From CAZMBI01 sp964564675 (GTDB taxonomy: Bacteria; Pseudomonadota; Alphaproteobacteria; Rickettsiales; UBA3002), in the NCBI GenBank assembly GCA_964564675.1, contig CAZMBI010000003.1, positions 79,644 through 143,643 on the forward strand: a DNA stretch of 64,000 nt, read 5' to 3'. Below the pieces are notes generated by a model that searched no databases, had not been told where the DNA came from, and saw nothing but the letters and a program-made list of their open reading frames with translations. Each line of letters starts with the position of its first letter. The stretch's first letter is position 1. A program made the translations under genes and the position numbers. This document shows, piece by piece, positions 43,514 through 51,812 of this stretch.

Positions 43514-43927
43514 TCATGAAGCGGTATAGTAGAGGTCGTTTTTTTGTGCTGCAGCGATCAGTGCTTTATCCAGAGTGGCCAGTGGTACGCGCCATTTCAT
43601 CGCAACGGACAGAAAACAGGAATCATATAAACTTAAATGATGTTGCTCAGCCAGTATTAATAATTCGTTCAGAGGATGTGTTTGTACAGTTTGGGCAATG
43701 AAACGATGCAGACTGTCACAATATTTTTGGTACCACTCGGAACTGATACGGCCGCGCCGTTTGGTTAATAACAAGGTGTTGGCTGTTTCCAGCCAGAAGA
43801 TACGCGGCACTAAAGCAGTTCCGTCTTGCGCATAAATTTGCCGTAATGCATGGTCAGCATATGCGCTGTATTCATCATTATAGATAAAGCTGATAAAGCA
43901 AGATGAATCAACGACCAGACGATTCAT
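43514..43927 (-). CDS. PIN-domain toxin (VapC-like)
   Basis: 137-residue PIN-domain ribonuclease of the VapC type. The acidic residues that bind metal are visible: Asp in VVDSSCF at the N-terminus, Glu in WLETANTL, Asp in LYDSCFL and Asp in LATLDKAL. Its ATG overlaps the stop of the upstream antitoxin by one base (TAATG), the usual antitoxin-toxin arrangement. It lies between uvrB and the TAXI-TRAP operon. Confidence 0.85.
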   Translation of the reverse strand: MNRLVVDSSCFISFIYNDEYSAYADHALRQIYAQDGTALVPRIFWLETANTLLLTKRRGRISSEWYQKYCDSLHRFIAQTVQTHPLNELLILAEQHHLSLYDSCFLSVAMKWRVPLATLDKALIAAAQKNDLYYTAS

Positions 43928-44175
43928 TACATCCGGCCTTCATTCTTCCATTCCATCAATTCCTCGAACGACGCATTGATCGGCTGTTCATTGCGCAGCT
44001 TCTTCAGTTCATCCAGCACGTTGATTCCCTCTTTTCCCTGGCGTGGGGTAGACGGTGCTCTCAACTCTGCGACGACCTGACCACAGCTGGTCAGAGACAC
44101 TTCCTCGCCGGCCTGTACACGCTGGACCAGTTCCAACAGGCGCGACTGCGCCTCTTCCATCCCAATTTCAATCAT
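43927..44175 (-). CDS. Antitoxin of the Phd/YefM-like type (VapB partner)
   Basis: 82 residues. The N-terminal EAQSRLLELVQRVQAGEEVSLTSCGQ region is the DNA-binding segment of the Phd/YefM family, in which ExVxLTxxGxxVAxL is typical (I quote only short parts: LVQRVQAGEEV, TSCGQVVAEL). The C-terminal helix (NASFEELMEWKNEGRM) would neutralise the PIN toxin. It has its own near-consensus promoter upstream and is probably autoregulated. Confidence 0.85.
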   Translation of the reverse strand: MIEIGMEEAQSRLLELVQRVQAGEEVSLTSCGQVVAELRAPSTPRQGKEGINVLDELKKLRNEQPINASFEELMEWKNEGRM

Positions 44176-44208
44176 GGCAATCTCATACTAGCAAAAAATA
44201 TCCTTTTC

Positions 44209-44236
44209 ATCATAGCATGAACGACCTGCCGGTCAA
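44209..44236 (-). promoter_or_regulatory. Promoter of the toxin-antitoxin operon
   Basis: On the minus strand, TTGACC (44231-44236), 16-bp spacer and TATGAT (44209-44214). The start of transcription would lie about 30 nt before the antitoxin ATG. Confidence 0.65.
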
Positions 44237-44272
44237 AGCGTTATGCCATATTGCCGGCCGTTGCAGCGCGGC

Positions 44273-46246
44273 TCAGGCGGCGGCTTTCAGTTTCTCAATC
44301 TCATCGCGCAGCCGGGCGGCTTCTTCAAATTCAAGGTTAGCCGCGGCCTGCAGCATATTGTCGCGCAGGCGGGTGAGATAGGTTTCCCGGTCCTCGCCGG
44401 TTTTTGAGGCGTTATGACGGCGGGACGCTGCGTCTTCGCCCTGCTGCTGCCGGGGCAGGTCATCGGCAATGGCTTTGCGGATGGTTTGCGGCGTGATACC
44501 ATGCGCCTTGTTATGGGCAAGCTGAATCGCGCGCCGGCGCTCGGTTTCCTCGATCGCGCCTTTCAGCGAGTCGGTCATGACATCGGCGTATAAAATCACC
44601 TTGGCGTTAACATTGCGCGCGGCGCGGCCGATGGTTTGAATAAGCGAGGTCTTGGAGCGCAGGAACCCTTCCTTGTCGGCATCAAGAATCGCCATCAGCC
44701 CGCATTCGGGGATATCAAGCCCCTCGCGCAGCAAATTCACACCCACCAGCACATCAAACGCACCCAGGCGCAGATCGCGAATGATTTCCACGCGCTCAAG
44801 CGTATCGATATCCGAGTGCAGGTAGCGCACTTTGACGCCCACCTCATCGAGATAGTCGCACAGCTGCTCGGCCATTTTCTTGGTCAGTGTGGTGACCAGC
44901 ACGCGCTGGTTACGTTTGACCTGCGCCTGCGCTTCGTGAATCAGATCGTCCACCTGGCTTGCCACCGGCCGCATGATACATTCGGGGTCCACCAGCCCAG
45001 TCGGGCGGATCACCTGCTGCACGTACTCCCCGCCCGTCCAGCCCAGCTCGATCGCTCCTGGCGTAGCGGAGACATGAATCGTCTGCGGGCGCATGCGGTC
45101 CCATTCCTCGAATTTAAGCGGGCGGTTATCCATACAGGAGGGCAGGCGGAAACCGTAATCCGACAGGGTTTGTTTGCGGGCGCGGTCGCCGTTATACATG
45201 CCGCGCACCTGCGGCAGCATGACATGGCTCTCATCGACGAACAAAATGGCGTCTTCGGGCAGATACTGAAACAGCGTCGGCGGTGGCTCGCCCGGCTTGG
45301 TGCCGGCCAGAAAGCGCGAATAATTCTCGATACCTTTGCACATGCCGGTTTCTACCAGCATTTCGAGGTCATAAGTCGTGCGCTGTTCCAGCCGCTGGGC
45401 CTCAAGCAGCTTATTGCGGCTGTGCAGCCAGTCGAGGCGCTGCTTTAACTCCTTTTTGATTTCCCGAATTGCCTGATCAAGCGTCGGTCGCGGGGTGACA
45501 TAGTGGCTGTTGGCATAGACCGTGACACGCTCCATATCCCCGGTACGCTCGCCGGTGAGCGGGTCAAACTCGATGATTTTCTCAAGCTCGTCGCCGAAGA
45601 AGGAAAACCGCCAGGCGCGTGCTTCCAGGTGAGCGGGAAACAGATCGATCGTATCGCCGCGCACGCGGAACGTGCCGCGGACGAAATTAAGATCATTGCG
45701 CTTATAGAGCAAATCCACGAATTGCTGCAGTAACTGCCGTTGTGGCCAGCTATCGCCGATCTGGAGTTTCAGGGTCATCTGTGAATAAGTCTCAACCGAG
45801 CCGATACCGTAGATACAGGAGACCGAGGCGACAACGATCACGTCCTGGCGCTCAAGCAGGGCGCGGGTGGCGGAGTGGCGCAGCCGGTCAATCTGTTCGT
45901 TGATCGAGGAATCCTTTTCAATAAAGGTATCGGTGCGCGGCACATAGGCTTCTGGCTGGTAGTAGTCGTAATAGGAGACGAAATATTCCACCGCATTGTC
46001 AGGGAAAAAGCTTTTAAACTCGGAATATAGCTGGGCGGCGAGTGTTTTGTTGTGCGCGAGTACCAGTGCCGGACGTTGCAGCCGATCAATCACGTTGGCC
46101 ATGGTGAAGGTTTTGCCCGAGCCGGTTACCCCCAGCAGCACCTGATCACGAACGTCGCTTTCAAGCCCGCGGCATAGCTGGTCGATCGCCTGCGGCTGAT
46201 CGCCGGCGGGGGTATAATCAGACATAAGCTGGAAGGCATCGGCCAT
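44273..46246 (-). CDS. uvrB: UvrABC system protein B
   Basis: Damage-verifying helicase of nucleotide excision repair, works with UvrA and UvrC. 657 residues from the ATG at 46246. Walker A GVTGSGKTFT, the beta-hairpin segment YYDYYQPEAYVP, the DESH box VDESHVMLPQ, helicase motif VI QTIGRAARN and the C-terminal UVR domain (NLEFEEAARLRDEI) are intact. The 5' end is not certain: FQLMSDYTPAGDQP must be included, and ATGs at 46246 and 46258 are both possible. Confidence 0.95.
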   Translation of the reverse strand: MADAFQLMSDYTPAGDQPQAIDQLCRGLESDVRDQVLLGVTGSGKTFTMANVIDRLQRPALVLAHNKTLAAQLYSEFKSFFPDNAVEYFVSYYDYYQPEAYVPRTDTFIEKDSSINEQIDRLRHSATRALLERQDVIVVASVSCIYGIGSVETYSQMTLKLQIGDSWPQRQLLQQFVDLLYKRNDLNFVRGTFRVRGDTIDLFPAHLEARAWRFSFFGDELEKIIEFDPLTGERTGDMERVTVYANSHYVTPRPTLDQAIREIKKELKQRLDWLHSRNKLLEAQRLEQRTTYDLEMLVETGMCKGIENYSRFLAGTKPGEPPPTLFQYLPEDAILFVDESHVMLPQVRGMYNGDRARKQTLSDYGFRLPSCMDNRPLKFEEWDRMRPQTIHVSATPGAIELGWTGGEYVQQVIRPTGLVDPECIMRPVASQVDDLIHEAQAQVKRNQRVLVTTLTKKMAEQLCDYLDEVGVKVRYLHSDIDTLERVEIIRDLRLGAFDVLVGVNLLREGLDIPECGLMAILDADKEGFLRSKTSLIQTIGRAARNVNAKVILYADVMTDSLKGAIEETERRRAIQLAHNKAHGITPQTIRKAIADDLPRQQQGEDAASRRHNASKTGEDRETYLTRLRDNMLQAAANLEFEEAARLRDEIEKLKAAA

Positions 46247-46340
46247 ACATGCACACATAGGACAAAAACCGGGGATTAACCAGTATGACGGCGTCAATTA
46301 TGGCGGACACGCCATTGCATCAGTCGGCCCTTGTTTAATT

Positions 46341-46422
46341 CCGTCATGCCCGCGAAGGCGGGAATCTGGTGAGATCAGATACTTACTTGGATGAGGCCCC
46401 CGTTTTCGCGGGGATGAGGCGC
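46341..46422. repeat. Palindromic intergenic repeat (REP-like)
   Basis: The gap between uvrB and tadC holds GTCATGCCCGCGAAGGCGGGAA, an 8-9 bp CCCGC/GCGGG hairpin at 46349-46362, and a second hairpin CCCCG-TTTT-CGCGGGG around 46397-46413 followed by GATGAGG. This is the form of a widespread short mobile or dispersed repeat. Number of copies in the genome is unknown. Confidence 0.5.
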
Positions 46423-46423
46423 T

Positions 46424-46455
46424 AAAAGCCGACATGGGCAATGGCCTCAATGGCA
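46424..46455. repeat. 32-nt element shared with 6993-7024
   Basis: Starts AAAAGCCGACAT and matches the element after secB/hemJ at about 26 of 32 positions. It lies between the stop of tadC at 46458 and the palindromic repeat. See the entry at 6993. Confidence 0.4.
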
Positions 46456-46457
46456 TT

Positions 46458-47432
46458 TTAACCGCCGCCGAAAATGCCGCCCTGATTGAAAATGCGCACC
46501 ATGGCCGGGCCCATGATGATCATTACGAAAGCCGGCATCAACAAGAGAATCAACGGCACGGTAATCAAAACCGGCAGACGGTTAGCCTTGTTTTCTGCCA
46601 TCAACAAGCGGGTTTGGCGGTAATCGTCGGACAGCACGCGCAGTGTGTCGGTAAGGCTGGTACCGAATTTCTCGGTCTGGATCAAGGCGGCTGCCAGCGA
46701 ACGGAAAGGCACAAGATCGGTGCGCTCGCCCAGATTCATCAACGCCTGGCTGCGGTCATTCAGTAGCGTCAGTTCCATGCGCGTACGGTTCAATTCCTCG
46801 GCAATTTCAGGGTGGGCCCGTCCCAGCTCGCGGCAGACCCGGTTAAAGGCTGCATCCAGCGCCAGGCCGGATTCAACGCATACGAGCAACAAATCAAGCG
46901 CATCGGGAAAAGACCGCAGCAGGGTTTTTTTCCGTTTCTGAACAATATTTTCCAGATAAAGTTGCGGGCCGAACAGCCCCAATACAATCAGGATAATACC
47001 GGCGAAGATATGCATTAAAAACTTGGTACCACTGGCGTCGCTTAGCAGCAGAGGAATGCTCAGGAATATGACTAGTATCGAAATAACACGCTTAGCGAAT
47101 AGGTAAAAAATGGGGGTGTTGGGGCTGTAAATCCCCGCCTGACGAAACCGTAATTTGAGTTCATCGACGTTCTTTTCTACGTCAATGCCCATGCCTTTCA
47201 TGATACCGGCGAGCGTTCTGGACAGCGGGCTACGTTTTTCTTCAAGGGAAAGCAGCTCACTGCCTTCATCAATCGCCTCATAGCCTTCTTCCTGCTCTTC
47301 TCCCATGATACGTTCTGAAAGCTCTTCCGACTGGCGCTTCTTGCCGAAAAACAAATCAAGTGCGAGATAGCCGATAAAGGTCAGAATCGCGACCAGAGAA
47401 GCTATGGCAAGGGTTTCAGGATCAAAATTCAT
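46458..47432 (-). CDS. tadC: Tad pilus inner-membrane platform protein TadC
   Basis: 324-residue protein of the GspF/TadC family that, with TadB, forms the membrane platform of Flp/Tad pili. One N-terminal helix, a long cytoplasmic GspF domain (LDLLLVCVESGLALDAAF) and three C-terminal helices. Last gene of the seven-gene cpa/tad operon; the usual downstream tadD and tadEFG genes are missing, with a repeat and uvrB there instead. Confidence 0.9.
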   Translation of the reverse strand: MNFDPETLAIASLVAILTFIGYLALDLFFGKKRQSEELSERIMGEEQEEGYEAIDEGSELLSLEEKRSPLSRTLAGIMKGMGIDVEKNVDELKLRFRQAGIYSPNTPIFYLFAKRVISILVIFLSIPLLLSDASGTKFLMHIFAGIILIVLGLFGPQLYLENIVQKRKKTLLRSFPDALDLLLVCVESGLALDAAFNRVCRELGRAHPEIAEELNRTRMELTLLNDRSQALMNLGERTDLVPFRSLAAALIQTEKFGTSLTDTLRVLSDDYRQTRLLMAENKANRLPVLITVPLILLLMPAFVMIIMGPAMVRIFNQGGIFGGG

Positions 47433-47442
47433 AACGTATTGC

Positions 47443-48417
47443 CTAAATATCGATATCGATCATTTCGTTTACGATCCACATACACAGAATGACCAGTCCC
47501 GCACTGGACGCAAAAATGATTTGGCCGTTGGGATCAGTCCACAATGGTTCGAGATATTCCCGCCGCATGAAGTACAGAATAATGAAGACAAACACGGGCA
47601 AGCTGCCCAGCACGATACCGGTTGCGCGGCCCTCCGATGTCATGGCGCGGATTTTCATCCGCAGCTGTTTACGTTTGCGGATAATTTCCGACAGGTTAGA
47701 GACCACTTCGGCAAGGTTTCCGCCGGTTTCCTGTTGAACGGACAGCACGACAACGAAGAAATTAATATCCGGTTCATTAATCCGTGAGGCCAGCCGGTGC
47801 AGGGTTTCGTTGATGCTGCGACCGGCGGCAATTTCATTCACGACCAGTTCAAATTCCTCCTTTACGGGAGATTCCATGTTTTCCGCCACCATCTTAAAAG
47901 CGGTGGTAATGGGAAAACCCGAGCGTACGCTACGGACGATCATATCAAGCACGTCAGGGAATAAATTAATAAATGCCTGGTTACGTTTACGTACCTTGGA
48001 GGAAAAATATTTCCGTATCGCCAGATAGCCTAAAATAATGCCCAGGGGGAAGCTGAACAATCCGACCCCCAGCATCTGAAGGAGGACGGTAAATAACACC
48101 ATCAGACCCAGAAGGATAAAGATAACAAGTTCAGCTTTGCTTTGATACCCGGCCTGCACTTCTTTTCGATACAGCGCGTGCATGAAAGGCAGCGAATACA
48201 CCATACGTACGAGCGGTGACTCTCCCTGAAATTCCTCTTTTAAAATAGAGTCACCCTGGCCGGCCTGCTCGTCGCCGGACTGCCCGGCCTGCATCAAGTC
48301 TTTTAGTGCCTGGCGCGTGTGAGACGTATCATCTTCTGGGATAGCTTTGGGGAATATTAAAACAAAGCTAAGATAACCAATAATCGCTAACCCGATCGCG
48401 AATAGAAATAATTCCAT
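47443..48417 (-). CDS. tadB: Tad pilus inner-membrane platform protein TadB
   Basis: 324 residues, paired with TadC. N-terminal and mid-protein hydrophobic helices, then the GspF domain (MIVRSVRSGFPITTAF, VQQETGGNLAEVVSNLS) and a C-terminal helix pair. Ten bases separate it from tadC and 30 from cpaF. Confidence 0.9.
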   Translation of the reverse strand: MELFLFAIGLAIIGYLSFVLIFPKAIPEDDTSHTRQALKDLMQAGQSGDEQAGQGDSILKEEFQGESPLVRMVYSLPFMHALYRKEVQAGYQSKAELVIFILLGLMVLFTVLLQMLGVGLFSFPLGIILGYLAIRKYFSSKVRKRNQAFINLFPDVLDMIVRSVRSGFPITTAFKMVAENMESPVKEEFELVVNEIAAGRSINETLHRLASRINEPDINFFVVVLSVQQETGGNLAEVVSNLSEIIRKRKQLRMKIRAMTSEGRATGIVLGSLPVFVFIILYFMRREYLEPLWTDPNGQIIFASSAGLVILCMWIVNEMIDIDI

Positions 48418-48447
48418 GGGCGCACGTAACCTTTTTTTATCTATAAG

Positions 48448-49944
48448 TTACATGGCGATATTCAAACATTCAAGCAGCTCTTTATCACGCCCGTAATACT
48501 CGGCGCGACCAAGCATTTTGGGGCGAATGCCATGACTGATAAATTCACCATCAAGCGTCGCTTCACTCGTTAACCCCTTGGAACGGAAACTAAAAAGGGT
48601 CTGTGTGGTATATATATCACCCTCCAGCCCAACAATTTCCTCGATAGCGACGATTTTACGGCTGCCATCCCGCATACGCTCGATCTGCACGATCAGTTGG
48701 ATGGCGCTAACCACCTGCCGGCGCAGGGAATTGATATCGATTTTCACATCGGACATTCCCACCAGGTTTTCCAGCCGCGAGAGGCAGTCGCGCGGGTTGT
48801 TGGCGTGAATGGTGGCCATTGAGCCATCATGGCCGGTATTCATGGCCGACAGCACATCAATCACCTCATCGCCGCGCATTTCGCCGAGAATAATGCGATC
48901 CGGCCGCATGCGCAGGGCATTTTTGACCAGCGCACGCTGGTTGACTTCGCCGCGGCCCTCCACCGAGGCCGGCCGGGTCTCCAGCCGCAGCACGTGCGGT
49001 TGTTGCAATTGCAGCTCAGCCGCATCTTCAATCGTGACGATACGGTCCGTATCCTCAATACAGCCGGACAGCGCGTTCAGCAGCGTGGTCTTTCCGCTGC
49101 CGGTACCGCCAGAGACAATGATATTCAGGCCGATGGAACTGCATATCTCAAGAAACTTTGCCATGTCGCGGCTGATGGAGCCCATTTCGACATATTGGCT
49201 GAGCGGCATTTTGTTCTTTTTGAACTTACGGATCGAGACCAGGCATCCATCCAGCGCCAGTGGCGGGATGATCGCATTGAAACGCGAGCCGTCGGGCATG
49301 CGCGCATCGACCATCGGCGAGGCTTCATCCACGCGTCGACCGACACGCGAGACAATGCGCTGGACAATTGTGAGCAGGTGCGAATCGTCCATAAAGTGCA
49401 CGTCGGTCAGCTTCACTTTACCATGTTTTTCAATATAGACCTTATACGGCCCGTTGATCATGATATCGGCGATATCCGGATCAGCTAGCAGCGGCTCCAG
49501 CGGGCCGAAACCAAACAACTCATCCAGGGCTTGATTTTTTATGGTACTGACTTGATCAGCATTTAAAGGAACAGGAATATCAGCCAGTATTTTGTCGCAA
49601 AACTCAAAGACTCGCTTACGCTGAACATCTTCTCCGAGTTGGTTGAGGCTAATAAAGTCAACCTGTTCTACCAACTGCTCCAGCAGTTTCGCTTTGGTTC
49701 GCTTAAAAGTGTCGGTTTCCAGCTTGACGTCAATATAACTTTCAATACCGGACTCAACTTTCTGTTTCAATGCGGAGAAAGAGTGAGCCCGCTTGGCGCC
49801 GACCAAGTCCTGAGCAGGGTCTTTTTTTTCCACTTCAGTTGACCGCACAACAGCCGGCACCTGCTCTGCTTCAGAGGAGTCAGGCGACTTGCCGGAAGGT
49901 GATGGGGGGGTAGTGGAAGACGGGTGGGGTTTATTACCGAACAT
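48448..49944 (-). CDS. cpaF: Pilus assembly ATPase CpaF/TadA
   Basis: Secretion ATPase that powers pilin export and assembly. 498 residues: a disordered Ser/Pro-rich N-terminus (about 50 residues), a helical domain, then the GspE-like ATPase with Walker A SGGTGSGKTTLLN, the catalytic Glu in ILGEMRGDE, and HANNP. Walker motifs are intact. Upstream cpaE stop is 5 bp away. Confidence 0.95.
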   Translation of the reverse strand: MFGNKPHPSSTTPPSPSGKSPDSSEAEQVPAVVRSTEVEKKDPAQDLVGAKRAHSFSALKQKVESGIESYIDVKLETDTFKRTKAKLLEQLVEQVDFISLNQLGEDVQRKRVFEFCDKILADIPVPLNADQVSTIKNQALDELFGFGPLEPLLADPDIADIMINGPYKVYIEKHGKVKLTDVHFMDDSHLLTIVQRIVSRVGRRVDEASPMVDARMPDGSRFNAIIPPLALDGCLVSIRKFKKNKMPLSQYVEMGSISRDMAKFLEICSSIGLNIIVSGGTGSGKTTLLNALSGCIEDTDRIVTIEDAAELQLQQPHVLRLETRPASVEGRGEVNQRALVKNALRMRPDRIILGEMRGDEVIDVLSAMNTGHDGSMATIHANNPRDCLSRLENLVGMSDVKIDINSLRRQVVSAIQLIVQIERMRDGSRKIVAIEEIVGLEGDIYTTQTLFSFRSKGLTSEATLDGEFISHGIRPKMLGRAEYYGRDKELLECLNIAM

Positions 49945-49949
49945 GTGCG

Positions 49950-51158
49950 TTACCCTGTTAATTTGGTCAGCGACTCACTGAATTTAAGTTTTGGCTTAGA
50001 ACCGCCCAGACCGCTGTCGCCTCCCGGCTCGTGAATATTCCGAACCGAAGCGGCAATTTGTTGAATATCGGAGGCGAGCTTGGACTTGCCTAACTCGATA
50101 ATGGTTTTGCCGATATTCTCAGCATTGACGACGGTTTTAATATCGTTGGGCAAAAAGAATGATATTTGTTTATTGCACACGCGCTCGAAATCCTTGGTGG
50201 AAATGCCCTCTTTGTATTTGGCTCCGCTACGGTTGATGATGACATGCGCATTATTGACGCTGATGCCCGTCTCCCGCCAGACGCTGAGCAGCCGGGAGGC
50301 GTGCGTGACCGATTTTAGCCAGAGTTGCGCCACCAGCATAATGGCGTCGGAATGGTTAAAAGCAGAGGCCACCCACGGCGACCACACATGCGGCAAATCA
50401 AGCACTACAAACTGATATTTTTCCTGTAGCGCAAAGAGCAATTCCCGGATGATTTCGGGACGCAGATCGGGCATGAATTTCAATTCGTTGGGCGCGGCGA
50501 TAATATCAAGATTATTGTTGTAGCCCACAACCATTTTCTCAACCAACGTCATATCAATGCCCCGATCGGGGTGATCGAACAGTTCTTTGATGCCGTAAGG
50601 CGAACTCAAATCCAGATTTTTCGCCGTCATGCCGAACTGATAATCCATATCGACGATGATGGTTTTGGCATTAAAGTCCTTGGCAAGGGAATAGCCTACG
50701 TTGAGCGCGACTGTACTGGAACCATCGCCGGCGGCGGCGCTCACGAACGAGATGATTGAACTGCTGCCGGGCTGGGTGGTCTTGCCGTGCCGGGTGAGCG
50801 CCTGGGCAACTTGTTCGGCATTCACCGGCAGGGTGAAATAGTCAGTGACACCGCGCTCAATTAGCATGCGGTAAAACTGAATGTCATTAACTTCACCGGC
50901 AATAACAACCTGAGTGCCTGCCACGCAATGTTGTGCCAGCGCACCCAGCTCATCCAGAATCGACTCTCGCCGGTTGCCGATTAACATCAATATATAAGCG
51001 GGATTGACCTCATTAGCTGAGATGTATTCAGCGGCAGCATGGCCATCACCAATCACAATGTGTGAAAATGAATAGCCAAGCAGATTAGCCAGTTGATTAC
51101 CGACGGAACGCTCGGATTCATCAGAAATAATGGTAAGAACCGGACTTTGTTGATCCAT
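49950..51158 (-). CDS. cpaE: Pilus assembly protein CpaE/TadZ
   Basis: 402 residues: an N-terminal receiver-like pseudodomain (about 120 residues) and a C-terminal MinD/ParA-like domain. The Walker A loop reads AAAGDGSST instead of the GKGGVGKTT form; both usual lysines are missing, so ATP binding may be altered or lost, as in several CpaE/TadZ proteins. It positions the pilus at the pole in Caulobacter. Walker B-like IIVDMDYQFG is present. Confidence 0.88.
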   Translation of the reverse strand: MDQQSPVLTIISDESERSVGNQLANLLGYSFSHIVIGDGHAAAEYISANEVNPAYILMLIGNRRESILDELGALAQHCVAGTQVVIAGEVNDIQFYRMLIERGVTDYFTLPVNAEQVAQALTRHGKTTQPGSSSIISFVSAAAGDGSSTVALNVGYSLAKDFNAKTIIVDMDYQFGMTAKNLDLSSPYGIKELFDHPDRGIDMTLVEKMVVGYNNNLDIIAAPNELKFMPDLRPEIIRELLFALQEKYQFVVLDLPHVWSPWVASAFNHSDAIMLVAQLWLKSVTHASRLLSVWRETGISVNNAHVIINRSGAKYKEGISTKDFERVCNKQISFFLPNDIKTVVNAENIGKTIIELGKSKLASDIQQIAASVRNIHEPGGDSGLGGSKPKLKFSESLTKLTG

Positions 51159-51216
51159 AGACGGGCGAACCTATGTTATTTCTTTCATGTATCAGACTAT
51201 AACGCGCCGGGCGGCG

Positions 51217-51810
51217 TTATTCAACTTGCGATTCTTCCAGGAGACTATCCTGAATGCCTGCAGGGTTGGCATCAATCTCCCGCGGCTGTAGGTAGTTATG
51301 ATAGGCTTGAACGGCTTTGCGGGCGTCCATCGGATCACGCAGGTTAGGCCTGACAAATTGATGTTTATCGGTAACCATCTGCACCATGTTGACCGAAGTC
51401 GAGCAGCCGAATGTCGGATGATTCAAGTTATAGGGGTTGATGCTGTTATCAATATAGCGGTTTTCGCAATCACGGGCCAGCACACGCTCGTAAACTAAAG
51501 AGACCAGCTCATCCCCGGAGGGCATGACCAGAGTGGGGACGCCGTATAAATCCAGCACATCCTGAGCTTGCTGGCAGTTATCACTGGCCGGCTCGCAATA
51601 AAGTTCCGCGCGCGAGGGCTGATCTTTTTCAATCCAGCGTGTTAATTCCTGGATGCTGGGTTGAGAGGAGACCGGCAGATTGACCACTTCGGATGAGACA
51701 TCCAGCAGGTTCTCCGGTTGGCCGCGATTGTAGTAACTTTCCGGCGGCATGGTATCACACGCTGCCAACCCGAATACCACGCTCAGTAAAGTTAACGTTT
51801 TGCACTTCAT
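51217..51810 (-). CDS. cpaD: Pilus assembly lipoprotein CpaD
   Basis: 197-residue lipoprotein with lipobox GLAAC after about 18 residues, then the CpaD domain with several conserved cysteines and the NPYNLNHPTFGC segment, and a C-terminal DPMDARKAVQAY helix. It is an outer-membrane accessory of the secretin CpaC, encoded 2 bp upstream. Confidence 0.88.
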   Translation of the reverse strand: MKCKTLTLLSVVFGLAACDTMPPESYYNRGQPENLLDVSSEVVNLPVSSQPSIQELTRWIEKDQPSRAELYCEPASDNCQQAQDVLDLYGVPTLVMPSGDELVSLVYERVLARDCENRYIDNSINPYNLNHPTFGCSTSVNMVQMVTDKHQFVRPNLRDPMDARKAVQAYHNYLQPREIDANPAGIQDSLLEESQVE

Positions 51811-51812
51811 AA

